A DNA stretch of 64,000 nucleotides from positions 4,836,001-4,900,000 of the forward strand of contig CM069432.1 of assembly GCA_035610365.1 (NCBI GenBank). The letters run 5' to 3'. The position numbers and the translations under genes were made by a program. Every line of letters starts with the position of its first letter. The stretch's first letter is position 1. Under the pieces are notes generated by a model. That model had not been told where the DNA came from and did no database searches. It worked only from the letters and a program-made list of their open reading frames with translations. Of this stretch, positions 9,701 to 21,040 are shown piece after piece. The stretch is from Aquatica leii (Eukaryota > Arthropoda > Insecta > Coleoptera > Lampyridae).

Positions 9701-12139
9701 GAAAAATATCATATTTTATTACAATATCTTCTCCACTTAGAGATGGATTACTTTAACTATATTATTTTGATTGTATCTTAATAAACGGATTATTTTGCAC
9801 AGCCGACTTCTGGCTGCCTGTAAAATACGTTGTATAATAAGTAGTAATTATTTTTTTTTAACACTATTATTCTACAGTTTAGAAGTTTGCTAAAGTAACC
9901 TTAATGGTAATCGAACTAGTTTTTTTACGAACACTAATAGCTTGTAATAATTAATGTACCGACTTCTTCAGTAACCGTATTAAAAACAAACTAAGAAAAT
10001 GAGATACAATTAGTATTTTTATTTTATTTATTTAACACAATAGCTATGTTATTGTTATTTATTGCAATAGCACAATTTATGTTGTTTTTATTAACAAGCA
10101 ACTGTTTTAAACAAATTTAAAGCATTAATTTTTGTATGAACAGTATGACTTTAATACATACAAATTTTGTTTTCTATTAGTGTATACTATTTAAAAAATT
10201 ATTTTGAATTACTTAATATTAAAATATTTTTAATTGTTTCAGGTGAGCATGTGGAAATTCTTGATAATATATAATGGTAAGAAAAACACAAACAGTTTTA
10301 TATTTATATTTATGAAAATGTAGCATGTATTTGTTACGAAAAATGTAATCCATTCTTATAGAAGAAGAAAAAAATTGTATAATTATTTAAAAACCACATT
10401 TCTAAAATTTCTAGCATTGAAAAACTAATTAAACCCCTACGCACATTCCATCTTGCAAAAAAATTAAGTTATTTTCGTATGCATAGTTTCAGAAATAGAT
10501 CAAAAAAATATTGTTCGTGTTATGTTTGACGTTTATAAGGCTACCGATTCATTTTCATCATGCAACGTACGTAAACAGAACTAATTATACCGCTCTTTGT
10601 TTTTCTCCATTCACTGCAGTTCGTTCATTCATAAACTTGAATGATGGTTAAGTGGTAGTAGAAATTCATTTATTTTCTTGCTGTTATTACGCTCAAAAAG
10701 GTCTGGTTGAATAAAGCGCTATGTTTATCTTTACTACAATTAATGCTACTACGTAGAGGTAGATGAACTCGCAACATTTTCCATTCTATCTAAAATATTT
10801 AAAAATTTATATAGTTTTAGTGACTGACTTTATTACACTGTTTGGTTTCATTGACGCCATTTTTAGTTTTTCTTAAATATTTATTTTAATCCTTATACAA
10901 ATTACAAGGAAACTATGAATTACGCTGCTATAATTATGTTTTATGTATACGTTATAAATTATAGAAATTTGTGCAAATTGTATTCAGCGCACAATTGTAA
11001 ATCACTTGTTATTATCCAAATGATATATATGTAAATAAGCTTAAATAAGATTTAAAACAACATATATTATATCGTGACAAAAGTCAAATTATGTAAGATT
11101 AATGAAAATGAAACTGACGTTGATGCACATACGGAAATGATTAAATTAAGGATTAAATTAGAATTCAAATGTAAAAGAAGAAAATGTGTTAAAATTAATC
11201 AAGTTTGTTAAGACAAATTTTTTTTTGAAGATACGGTTCAAGAACATTTTTCATAATATTTAACAATTAATTTAAACCAACTATTTTTCTTAAAATAAAT
11301 TGTATTGCAAACGGTCATTAAGTACATTGTCAATATATCAAAATGACAATAAGACTAGGTGCACAAATTATCATTGTTTTTTTTTCAAATTTGATTATCA
11401 AAAATTATTTGGTGATGTAATTACAGTTAATAGCAATTTTAAATAGATGCCATTATTAATTTAAACCTAATCAACTTTTTGTTAATTTTAATACAATTAT
11501 TATATTTTAAATTAGGTTAATTAGTGAGGTTTAACTAGTAAGTTTATATACATACATAAAAATTGTTGCTAATTATTATTAATCTGACAAGATATGTTTA
11601 TTGGTTTTTTTATGCACACTAATATGGTTACTCAAATATTAAAAGATAAAATACTTAACATCCATAATAATTACCGTCAACTTTTTTGTATATTTTGAAT
11701 AGTACGATAATAAAAATGATATTTACACAAAAATGTGAGTGCCCCCAATAACGCAGACTCTGGGGTTGTATGAGATATTTTTTTTGCTCGATTTTAGTGA
11801 GATAACCACAAATTTATTCCAATTTAAAACTTGCATCGCCTTTATGGAACATTACATAAAAGTTTACAATTTTTAATTTTTCAAAAGTATGAAACATCGC
11901 TGGGGAAACGAATTTTCCAACTGAACACTCATAGAAAAACTATTGATATAAATATTGCATTACTGGTACTGTAGCGTCCGCGTAAAATGCATAGCTGGGG
12001 GAGAATATTCAATATTTGCTCAGGTCGTATGTGCAAATGTCTGCAGAGGGAAAAACAAATGTATTTGCTTTTTTGGCATTTTTGCGCATAGATTTTATTT
12101 TATGTTTATAAGATAGGTGATCTTCCTCACCATTTTTGT
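9701..12139. other. AT-rich interval, no gene recognised
   Basis: No open frame of note on either strand and no recognisable transposon motif. A short segment at 10243-10273 is bounded by TTTCAG and GTAAG, but nothing supports it as an exon. A GC-richer patch at about 11740-12010 contains no coding signal I can see. Confidence 0.6.
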
Positions 12140-12934
12140 TTAAATCGTTTTGTAGTTTTTTTTTAGTATTCCCGTTGTAAATAAAAGTGACATGCTCAGA
12201 AAGAACATATCTGTTTCATCCAGGGAGTTATTTATTGCCGATATATTTGTACCCGTGGTTTGGTTTTCATATTTCTTTTTTCTGAGAGCAGAACTTTCTT
12301 TTAAAATTTGAACCATTTGGTGTGCAGGTGTATTAAGTGTTTCTTTTCGCTTTGCTTGTGTATCAGATTTCATGGCTTGGTAACCATCTTCCTTGCGTCC
12401 TGCAATATTGGAAGCTGAATCGACCTCTATAGCCTGCTGTGCAGATTCGTCCACATCAACCTGTTGTTGTAATTGGCAAGTAGTATCTCCTTGTTCTGAT
12501 TGAAGAGAATTGTCTTCCACGTCAGGCAAGTCTAACAAAGTAGCTTGTGATTCAGTTGCGAGGAACTCCTGAGATTCATTTAAATTACTGTTCGTTCTGT
12601 AACAATAAAAAAGATTTAGTCTTAGTAGTAGTATTCAAAAAGCGTTGATATCTTATTTAAAAATACCATTTATGAAAAGCAGCCATGAATTTATTATTTC
12701 CGATTTTTCTTTCACGCTTACTTTCTGGTTTCTAGAAAGGGAAAAAGAAATGCCATTTGGTCCTTATATTTCCAACACGAGTTCTTTTTGGAGGTCATGC
12801 CACTTTTTGTCCCTTCACGACGTCTACTTCCTGCGTTGCTGAAACATCTTTGCAGTTTTTCCCAAACTTCTTTAGCTTTATGCCCTAAAAATAAAAAATC
12901 TAACCTCAAAATAAATTAAAACAGTTGTAATCTT

Positions 12935-13680
12935 CTTCTTTCAGGTTTTTGGCGACCAAAAATTTGTTTAGAAGTATTGCGTTTAGTTATAGATTGGGAT
13001 TTAGTACCGTGCGAGAAATTGTAAAAAATGTTTGTGACGCTATTTGGAAAAGGTTAGGACTTAGAGCAATGCCACCTCCTAACCAAGTAACATGGCAAAG
13101 AACATCAACTAGATTTTAAGAAATGTGGCACTTTCCGAACTGCATCGGAGCGATTGATGGTAAACACATCACTATTCAGTGCTCTATTAACGCTGGATCC
13201 AATTTTTATAATTATAAGGGATGCCACTCAGTTGTTCTTTTAGCAATAGTTGATGCTAATTACAACTTTATTGCAATTGAGATCGGTGCTTATAGCAGAA
13301 ACAGCGACGGTGTTATTTTCTCTACGTCAGAGATGGGTAAAAGGTTTCAGAATGAAACTTTTAACGTACCAGAACCGACTCCTCTAATACAAAACGGAGA
13401 ACCTCGCCCATATGTTCTTTTTGGACACGAGCATATAGCAGAAATGCATCGGGAGAAAATTTAATTAGAGGCTTTCATGAGCGAGACGTGTAGTAGAAAA
13501 TGCTTTCGGACTTTTGGCTGCACTTTTTCGATGTTTTCGTGGGCACTTAGAAGTACAACTAGATTTTGTGGACAAAATTGTACTTGCATCATGTTTGTTA
13601 CAAGCTTTAGGTATTTTACGAACCTGCACGGCCAACTCACAAGCGTCGGTGAGAGAGGGGGTTCATAGATACATTAAATA
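12935..13680 (+). pseudogene. Harbinger-type transposase (DDE_Tnp_4), N-terminal and core part
   Basis: Starts after a CAG at 12942-12944 with FLATKNLFRSIAFSY and LGFSTVREIVKNVCDAIW (helix-turn-helix), followed by PPPNQVTWQRTST and the DDE core: CIGAIDGKHITIQC (first Asp) and LLAIVDANYNFIAIEIGAYS (second Asp). After PYVLFGHEHIAE, where a G-D-x-A-F/Y-P type segment with the last acidic residue is expected, the sequence is altered. Then come RDV-VENAFGLLAALFRCF in shifting frames. One stop (13119) and at least three frameshifts. It sits wholly inside the intron of the opposite-strand MADF gene. Confidence 0.8.
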
Positions 13681-15000
13681 TAATTAAGGGCGCCAGAGCT
13701 TATCCCAAAAGTGACTTCTGTCCGCTCACAACAGAATGGTAGCACTTGTAACAAGATGTTAGGTTCGTAATGCTGAAAGAAACGAAAAAAGAAACTACGT
13801 CGTTAACAACAATTGTACTTTAATTACTCTATCAAGATAAATCTATTGACAGTTAAATAGTCAAATATAAGCCGGTACTGGAGAGAATATAGACAAGAGA
13901 ATAGCAGCAGGATCGGCAACTTACACTACACGTCAAACAAGAGTGTAATTACCATAACATGTATAAAACTTTATCAGTAAGTAACATTAATAATGATAAT
14001 TGATTGTGGATATAAGCAGCAAGCGATAAGTAATTTACCTAAATTAATTGGATAACAATCACAAGTAACAAATCAATTCGAACGTACGATTAGCAAATAT
14101 AATAAGTCGTGAGTTTACACCGTAGCGACAACGCATAAATAAGCAAAAATTGACTTACCAAATTCCAGGGTACTTTCAGAAAAACGTTTTTCCTACTGGC
14201 TCCTGCAATTAAACTTCCTGAAAAATAATCGTGTCTACCTGGCGACTCACAAACTACAAATAAAAGACACATTTAAGGGACAGTAATCGAACCGACACTT
14301 ATCGTATGCTGTTACATTAATTCTACGCCTATGGTGGTAGTAAGTAATTGCCTCCGAATAGAATTCAATCGTATCCAATAATTATAATCTTCCGAACAAG
14401 GTGATAGTCATCAAGGTTAAGTTATGGCCTTCGAATAGAATTCAATCGTATCCTGTAATTAGGATCTTCCGAACCAGGTGATAGTCATCAAGGTTAAGTT
14501 ATGGCCTCCGAATAGAATTCAATCGTATCCAGTAATTAGGATCTTCCGAACAGGTGACATTTAATAACGTAATTAATTGCCTCCGAATCGAAACTGGTAT
14601 CGCAGCGTTCTTAGTTCTACAGCTTCCGATTATAATTTTTCCTTGAAGATGTTAGCTGACGATAAGAACACCCCTAGTTAAGAGGTAGCACATGGCGCTA
14701 ACCAAAAAGACATAAAAATTACCTTTAATCAAAGAAAGAATAAAATTACTCACTCTGCGTGGATGAAATCAATTTAATTCAGAAGACTTCTATTTTCCAT
14801 CGTGTCCCAACACGTGGATGATTTTTGAAAAACGATATTCAATTCACGCAGACATAGGTACTAACATGCACGATGTGAAAGTGAAAATGCCGGTCTGTCA
14901 CCGGATGTCGTCTGCTCAATACAAAGTGACCAACGAACCCGATAGATGGCGTCAAGAAATATCAAAGCAATTTTAATTAAACTGATATACAGGGTAATGC
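13681..15000. other. Non-coding insertion inside the Harbinger module, with 77 bp tandem repeats
   Basis: Separates two parts of the transposase. It contains no coding frame I recognise. At 14351-14590 a unit of about 77 bp, starting CCTCCGAATAGAATTC, is repeated a little over three times. The ends are not clear: GGCGCCAGAGC at 13687 and the complement GACGCCATCTATC near 14950 give a weak inverted match, and I see no target duplication. Confidence 0.5.
14351..14590. repeat. Tandem repeat, about 77 bp unit, 3.1 copies
   Basis: Units begin at 14351, 14428, 14505 and 14580 with CCTCCGAATAGAATTC or a close variant and share TCTTCCGAAC and GTGATAGTCATCAAGG. Substitutions are few, so the expansion is fairly recent relative to the surrounding decay. 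Confidence 0.85.
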
Positions 15001-15013
15001 ATTATTTAAATTT

Positions 15014-15247
15014 ATGCACGTAACATGTTGTCTTCATAACATGTTGTGCCCAGATAAAATGTTTGAGACAGACACTGAACCGTTTAACCTGCCTGATACA
15101 GCGTTATTAAATTTAAATCCTATTAGAAGAAATACCACTCGCCAGGCATTCCAACTGCGAGAGAACTTTAAGGAGTATTTCAATTCCGATGTGGGTAGTG
15201 TAGCATGGCAAGTTCATACTGTTCGTAGGGGTAGAATACAAAATTAA
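15014..15247 (+). pseudogene. Harbinger-type transposase, C-terminal part
   Basis: Frame of 77 residues starting with CCLHNML, the conserved end of the DDE_Tnp_4 domain, and ending with RQAFQLRENFKEYFNS and GSVAWQ, the usual tail of insect Harbinger transposases. Stop at 15245-15247. It partly repeats the residues that close the upstream block (VLASCLLQAL at about 13580-13610). So the two blocks overlap in homology by about ten residues, which a simple insertion would not produce. Confidence 0.72.
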
Positions 15248-15444
15248 TATACATGGATTACAAAAAGCAATGTGTGTATTTTTTTTTGTGTTGTATAATT
15301 TCCCTCAAGATTTCCCTATTTAAAGACAAGCATTGTTAAAAAAATATATGTTTTAGGGAATAAATAAAACAATACTATTCTGTACTTACCTGATATTTTT
15401 AGCTCCTTTCCAATATCTTCGCAAGCTGTTTGCCGAGCATGACA

Positions 15445-15580
15445 CACGTGACATGAAGTGAGTGGTGTGATGTGACTTCAGCGTGTTCCTGAACAAATAA
15501 AATAATCGACAGGATAGCGTAGACACTTTTTGCGCGTAACGTGAGCCGCTGTAACAGCACGTGACCTCACGTGACGTGAC
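15445..15580. promoter_or_regulatory. Cluster of CACGTGAC E-box motifs
   Basis: CACGTGAC occurs at 15445-15452, 15558-15565 and 15568-15575, followed by GACGTGAC. CACGTG is the canonical bHLH E-box. The cluster lies just upstream of the first recognised exon of the minus-strand MADF gene in an unusually GC-rich patch, so it may be its promoter or the transposon's subterminal repeat. Function is inferred only. Confidence 0.4.
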
Positions 15581-15767
15581 GATAGTCTGTTTGCGCCTTT
15601 AACATTATTATCATTTATCGTTGGCTCCATCGATAGATTGCAGTGTAGGGGATTCACAGCGCAGGTCTGTAACATCCCTTACCAATACGGGTAGCAACTC
15701 CTGACGAAACCGCACTTTCGTGAAAATCATCGAGTGGTTAACATCGTGCGTGAATTCCGTTAAATAT

Positions 15768-16326
15768 TGTTGCGAAACTATTTATTAAAAACTAATTTAT
15801 TTAAAACGACTAAAAATACGTTTACTTATTCTAGAAATATGTACACTTTTAAATTAACCGAACTAATTAAATTTAAATATCTAAGGATAAAAACTTACAG
15901 TAATTTATATAAAACAATAATATGCTATCACTTACGCGAAGATAAGATAACGTCCGCGGATAGCTTCACACTTGTTTGCACTAAAAATCACGTACACGAT
16001 TATTCTCGGTATATTTATCTAGACACACGCGTGCTAACGACTTATTTATTTCCACTTTAATAATCTTCTTAATACTGCTGGCATTTGCGTTACGGCAATA
16101 ACTGACCTACGAATTGTTCCGTCGGTATATATACACATAAGGAAATCCTTCTGGGGTGTTCCCTATTTTTTGCTATATCTTCTAGAAGATGGATAACAGC
16201 TTCTAGAAGGCTCTTGCCTTTGCAAATAACTTCTCGAACGTTTCAATATGTAATTTTACTCTAATTTTTATTATTTCGTAAATACAGTAATTTACAAACG
16301 TCTATTTAATTTAACACCCACCTACA
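15768..16326 (+). repeat. LTR of Ty3/gypsy element Gypsy-2
   Basis: Begins TGTTGCGAAAC and ends CCTACA, four bases before a TGGTGACCCC primer-binding-type motif at 16330. It contains a TATA-like GGTATATATACAC at about 16122. A diverged relative with the same order of motifs is found at 22932. Only this one LTR is present for the coding region that follows. Confidence 0.75.
16180..16244. promoter_or_regulatory. Heat-shock-element-like motifs in Gypsy-2 LTR
   Basis: TTCTAGAA at 16180-16187 and 16201-16208, and TTCTCGAACGTTTC at 16231-16244, each match the nTTCnnGAAn inverted-unit pattern bound by heat shock factor; the last is nearly a three-unit site. They lie 45-120 bp downstream of the TATA-like box. 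Binding is inferred from sequence only. Confidence 0.45.
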
Positions 16327-16329
16327 AAT

Positions 16330-16340
16330 TGGTGACCCCA
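16330..16340 (+). other. Primer-binding-site motif of Gypsy-2
   Basis: TGGTGACCCCA directly follows the LTR end. TGGTGACCC is a frequent primer-binding start in insect LTR elements. The tRNA was not identified. Confidence 0.55.
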
Positions 16341-16624
16341 TTAAAAAGTAGGAGTGTTAAAAATTGGCAATTTTCATAAACCACATGGTTCAGAAAAGAC
16401 TTTACATCCGTAATAATCCGCGGAAGGCACCATCCTCAAGTGTTTCTCTGGCACAGAACGAGCAACCGAGCCACATAAATCACAAATCTGTAAATATTTT
16501 TCTTAGTTTTTGTAAATAATTAGTTTTTATATACAGACTCTTACCGTAGTGTACGTAATATTTGTTAGTGTTTAGTGTTATATCCCGGTTTTTGAAAAAC
16601 TCACGTGTGTTATCCGCATTTACA

Positions 16625-17379
16625 ATGTCCGAACAAGAAACGTCAGACCACGTTTCTGAAAACCCTTCGACACCTCATATTGCAAGAGTTGCTACACCGT
16701 CACCATATTTACACAAATAAAGGCGCAGTTCACCTTAGCAAGCATTACCCAAGATGTAACTAAATTCAACCATGTAGTACCTGTAATAGAATCTGACATC
16801 CTGAATTCTGTAAGCGATCTGATCGTGACAAATATATAGCCCTAAAACATTGGTTAATTGAAGTACATTTCGAAAGTCAAACTTCAAAAATACGTACCTT
16901 AAAGGTCTGCAACTAGGCGATCAAAGACCTTCCCAGCTACTCACACGAATGAGACAACTTACAAATGACCACATCAGCGAAGACTTGCTAAAAGCGCTAT
17001 GGATAGTTAGATTCCCAAGCAATATCCAGAGCATAGTTGCAGCCTCTGGAGATAAGCTTTCAAACCCTCATAGGCGATAAGATCAATGACCTCGTGACCC
17101 CATTATCACAAATATTTTCAGCCATGACTACACCTACAACCACACCAATACAAACAGCATTAGAAAAACAAGTGGAAGCACTGACGAAACAAGTTGCCGA
17201 GCTTGCCAACATGTTGCGAACAACCCAACCTGCTAACTTTATCGGAAGTAGAAGCCGAAGTCGAAGTCAAGCACGCATACAACCATATAAGGAACCGACT
17301 AAGAATCTGTGTTTTCATCATATCAACTTTGGAGAAAAGGCGAGAAAATGCAATGATCCTCCAGCGACTACCACTTAGA
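16625..17379 (+). pseudogene. gag: Gypsy-2 gag
   Basis: ATG at 16625, then MSEQETSDHVSENPSTP. After several stops, the recognisable capsid end PSQLLTRMRQLTNDHISED and LLKALWIVRFPSNIQSIVA follow at about 16930-17040. A coiled stretch (LEKQVEALTKQVAELANML), a basic SRSRSRS linker and a degraded zinc-binding end (CFHHINFGEKARKC) close it by 17379. This layout is common in insect Ty3/gypsy gags. It is interrupted by frameshifts near 16700, 16850 and 17040. Confidence 0.75.
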
Positions 17380-17395
17380 CTGCATCTTTCTGACC

Positions 17396-18830
17396 GACAA
17401 TTCTTTGAAAGCTTGCTCCACAATCAACATTACCAAATAAACTAGTTTTGTATGCAGCCAACGGTAACACAATCTAGACATACGGCACAAAACTACTCAC
17501 GCTTAATCTGAATTTAAGATGACCGTTTACCTGGCCATTCATTATGGCCGATGTCACACAACCTATCATCGGAAGTGACTTCTTAAAGCATTATAAATTT
17601 CTGGTTGATGTAGCAAACAAACGACTTGTCGATCTTAAAACAAAACTTACGATTAGTGGACAACCTTCAACGAATACAAACCTACCTTGCATCACATCAT
17701 TACATGGTGACACAGCGTTCCACGAAACCATGGCAAACTATCCACAGTTAACAAACCCATCACAAATCATTAAGCCTACTGAAACGACAGCTGTCTACTA
17801 TCACAATGAGACAAGTGGTGCCCCAGTGTATTCAAAGCCCAGACGTTTATCACAAGAAATCTTGCAGGCTACACGAAAAGAATTTGAATACATAGTAGCA
17901 AACGGCTTTGTGCGTCTATACAAAAGCCCCTGGGCCAGTCTACTCCACATGGAGATTGGCGACCAAGTGGTGACTATCATCGCCTCAATTCGATAACCAC
18001 ACCAGATCGGTACCCAGTGCCACACATACAAGACTGCATGCAAATTTGCCACAAAAAGTCAGTATTTAGTACATTGAACCTAACTTGTGCATACCACCAA
18101 ATCCCTGTACATCCAGACGATATACCAAAAACAGCTGTCATCACACTCTTTGAACTGTTTGAGTATCTGTACATGCTCTTCGGTTTGAGAAATGCAGGCC
18201 AAACGTTCCAAAGATTCATGCACCAGGTACTAAGGCGACTTGAATTCTGCATCCCATACTTTGACGACATTTTAGTTGCATCTACAAATGAAGAAGAACA
18301 TAAACAACATTTAAAACAAATTTTTGCCAGATTACAAGAATATGACTTAAAGTTGAACATCTCCAAATGCGTTCTGGGAAAGCAACAAGTGTCATTCCTA
18401 GGCTGCCAAATCACACCATATGGTATCGAACCTCTACCACAAAAAGTCGAAACCATCACAGAGTTTCCTCAATCACGATTTCTGAACTTCGACGTTATAT
18501 TGCTATGGTAAAATTCTATAGAAGCTCCTCTATTAGAACTTACCAAAGATGCAAAGAAGAACGACAAGCGACTAGTACCATGGTCAGAAGAAACTATTGC
18601 TGCTTTTGACAAGTGTAAGCTAGAGCTCAAGAATGCCGCAACTCTAGCATTTCAGGAACCTGGTCAACAATTTTCGTTGATGATTGATGCGTCCGAAATT
18701 GACGTCGGAGCTGTGCTGCATTGCCACACTAATAATGGTTATCGACCACTGGCATTTTTCTCTCTAGAGCTGACAGCTACAGAAAGAAGATACTGCCACG
18801 GCGACACAAAATTCGCTTTCTAGCAGAATC
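17396..18830 (+). pseudogene. pol: Gypsy-2 pol: protease remnant, reverse transcriptase, start of RNase H
   Basis: The protease is reduced to its end (ADVTQPIIGSDFLKHY at about 17550, with the flap-distal Asp-rich motif); the DTG active-site segment is missing. RT runs from PVYSKPRRL through a frameshift at about 17960 into FSTLNLTCAYHQIPVHP, LFGLRNAGQTFQRFM and the active site IPYFDDILVAS at about 18260. RNase H begins near 18660 with SLMIDASEIDVGAVLH (catalytic Asp) and stops at about 18830, where the element is truncated by unrelated sequence. No integrase remains. Confidence 0.82.
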
Positions 18831-18834
18831 ATAG

Positions 18835-19245
18835 CACTCATTGCTTTCATCGTAGTTATAAATACGTTTGGGTGGAACCTCTTCTATGACTGAAATTGTC
18901 TATGTATTCGCTGATCATTGTTTAATTTACTCCAATCGTGCCTTGGCATGTTGTTCTTAAAGTAACGAACAGTGCAACCTTGAGCGGCCAAATATGTTTT
19001 AACAGCAAAACAAAAACTTTGTTTGTCCACTAAAAATCAAAATTTTGAGAATCGATAAGTAATATGTGCAGACAATACTTTTTTTAGTTTTAATAAAAGT
19101 GTTTGGATGTTCCACTTAGGTATTTTGTACTACTCTGCGGTTCACATGACCTTCTTACGGCATCCAGACAGAGTCGTAACTTCTCCTCATTATAGTCGCT
19201 GTAGGAGCGGTCTTCAACTTTTTCTTATACTGACTAGGCATTATC
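18835..19245 (-). pseudogene. pogo/Tc5-like (DDE_1) transposase, N-terminal fragment
   Basis: On the minus strand, the ATG at about 19240 gives MPSQYKKK followed, after a frameshift, by YSDYNEEKLRLCLDAVRR, a psq-type helix-turn-helix start. After an AG at about 19045 come FKNNMPRHDW and, downstream, EEVPPKRIYNYDESN, the conserved segment carrying the first catalytic Asp. The usual sequence between MPxxDW and the Asp motif is deleted. The remainder of the gene is lost at the junction with Gypsy-2. Confidence 0.7.
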
Positions 19246-21040
19246 AGGTACCTAAGATTTATACCATCTGAAAACAAAATTATGAGTTAGAGCAATTTAA
19301 TTATGGGAAAAAACTTTTTTTTTGCTTATCTACCAGTTACTTTGACCCAGGTCAAAGTTACTCAAATAAATGGGCCCGATAATCTCAATTGCATAATCTA
19401 TGAAATAATAAATAAATAATAAAATCGCAAAAATTTAAAAACGGAAATAAAGGTACAAGTTATAAAGTTCATTTTTTGTAGATTAAAGTTTTATAAAAGT
19501 TCCTATAGCCACAAGATAATAGTTTTGTCAACGTTTGAAGGTGCTAATGTTTTTGGTTGAACCGATTATCAATTATCGACGACGCCCAATGAACGCGAAT
19601 TTATATGCTTTTCTGGAGAGGGATTTCTTGTTTTAAAACCTTGGCAAATACTGGTATAATAATTATAAATTGATAAAAATTGTTGTAAGTGAGATAATGA
19701 GCTGATTATATAATTTGTATGTGATTTGTCAAAAGGAGAACTTGTATCAGCCTCTTCAACTGGGTGTCAATTGTTGAATGGCATATATCCACCTCTATAT
19801 AAGTGTGTTCAACCTCCTGATACTTCTATTTTATTATGCCACCGGGTTTTATACTTAAGTTTAGTACGGTATTAGATAGTTCAGCATTTCTATTTTGGCA
19901 TCTGCACCCGTCACTTTTTGGGAATCGACTATGTATGAGCAATTTATTTGTGATACATTTGGTAGCTATGGTAGACTAAACATCGTTCTCAATTTTGCCA
20001 ACAGGTAATATCTTTTGATACAAGTTTTTCACACTATCCTAGACTGTATCGTTTATCAAAAGATGCGCGGAAGTAATGTGACTTAATTGTAACTAAGGAC
20101 TTCAGCCACTTGGTTCAATTTTTGCAGAGGAAGTGTCTACTTGAAATTTGTTAGTTTAGAGGCATGTTATTTTCAATTTCGTAGTTGTCTTTTTCTAATG
20201 CTTAGTATGTTTATAAACATTTACTTGCAAATCTATTTTTTAATCCAACCATTTTATGGGTATTAGTTGAACTACAGTTTCTACTTCAGCTGGCACATCT
20301 TGAAAATCAGTCATTGCCATTGCATGAACTACACTTACAGTTTCAGCTGGCAGATTCTAAGAATCAGCGGTTTCAGCGACAACAGAACGGTTTCCTAAAG
20401 ACAAACAATTGGAAAATTAATAATATTGCAGGTGAAAAAAGAGTAGCATCTACATGTGGTCTTAATGCTAGAAACGGTGCCACGTTGTTTTTGGAGGCTG
20501 AGGAACAAATGGTGTCTGCCTTTTGACGAATTGTATGATGGTGAGGGTAACAATTATACAGCTACAGCTTTTTAACGGATTAAATATAAACATATTCTCT
20601 ACTGTGCACTTGCTTATTAGTATGTACAATAATAATTAAATACGCAAATTTTTTTACCTTATTACTACTGACCACATGGATACCAATAAACTATTGCGCT
20701 TACTCATACTATTACTAGACGTTTCACTTGTAAATAAATTATTGTCTCTTTCCAACTATTCGGCAAAAGAAAAAAATATATTTTTCGTCGAATTCAGGTT
20801 CAAAAGTATTGATGCAAAACGTTGCATGTCAAACTTCAGACTTTAAACTTTATTTCATAGCAATGTTATAAATTACACTCAAATATAAATACTTGTTTTT
20901 GTAATATTAAGCTCTAGAAGAAGAACCCATTTTGTTCTATTGTTCCTTAAGTTTACTAGTCATTCGAAGAAGGAATCGTAAACATTGAAGGCAAAAAAAC
21001 TATAGTTGAAGAATTTCCTTTTAGGCAATACAGTGTGGCT
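19246..21040. other. Interval without a recognised gene
   Basis: AT-rich with no supported coding region. It contains a perfect 9+2+9 palindrome at 19339-19358 (ACTTTGACC..GGTCAAAGT). It also holds a short imperfect repeat around 20270-20390 built on TTTCAGCTGGCA. A 70-codon open frame at 20314-20526 has no recognisable content. Part of this stretch is probably the 5' region of the pogo-like element. Confidence 0.5.

Larger units (their letters stand above)
12140..15480 (-). pseudogene. MADF/BESS-type DNA-binding protein of a Harbinger-like element, spliced
   Basis: Three exon-like blocks on the minus strand. Block 1 ends at 15390 with TACEDIGKELKIS followed by GTAAGT. Block 2 begins at 12884 after an AG and reads GHKAKEVWEKLQR then WKYKDQMAFLFPFLET; joined, the two give a continuous MADF domain (a Myb-related DNA-binding fold) in frame. 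Block 3 (12140-12596, preceded by TTACAG) is a Ser/Gln-rich region ending in DETDMFFLSM, a BESS-like protein-interaction motif. Such genes accompany PIF/Harbinger transposases and are thought to help them bind DNA. The first half of the MADF domain and the start codon are not found; block 2 to 3 phase does not close cleanly. Confidence 0.72.

Noticed and set aside
10243-10273. Possible microexon between TTTCAG and GTAAG
   Set aside because: About 30 bp with no coding homology and no partner exon; such signals occur by chance in AT-rich DNA.
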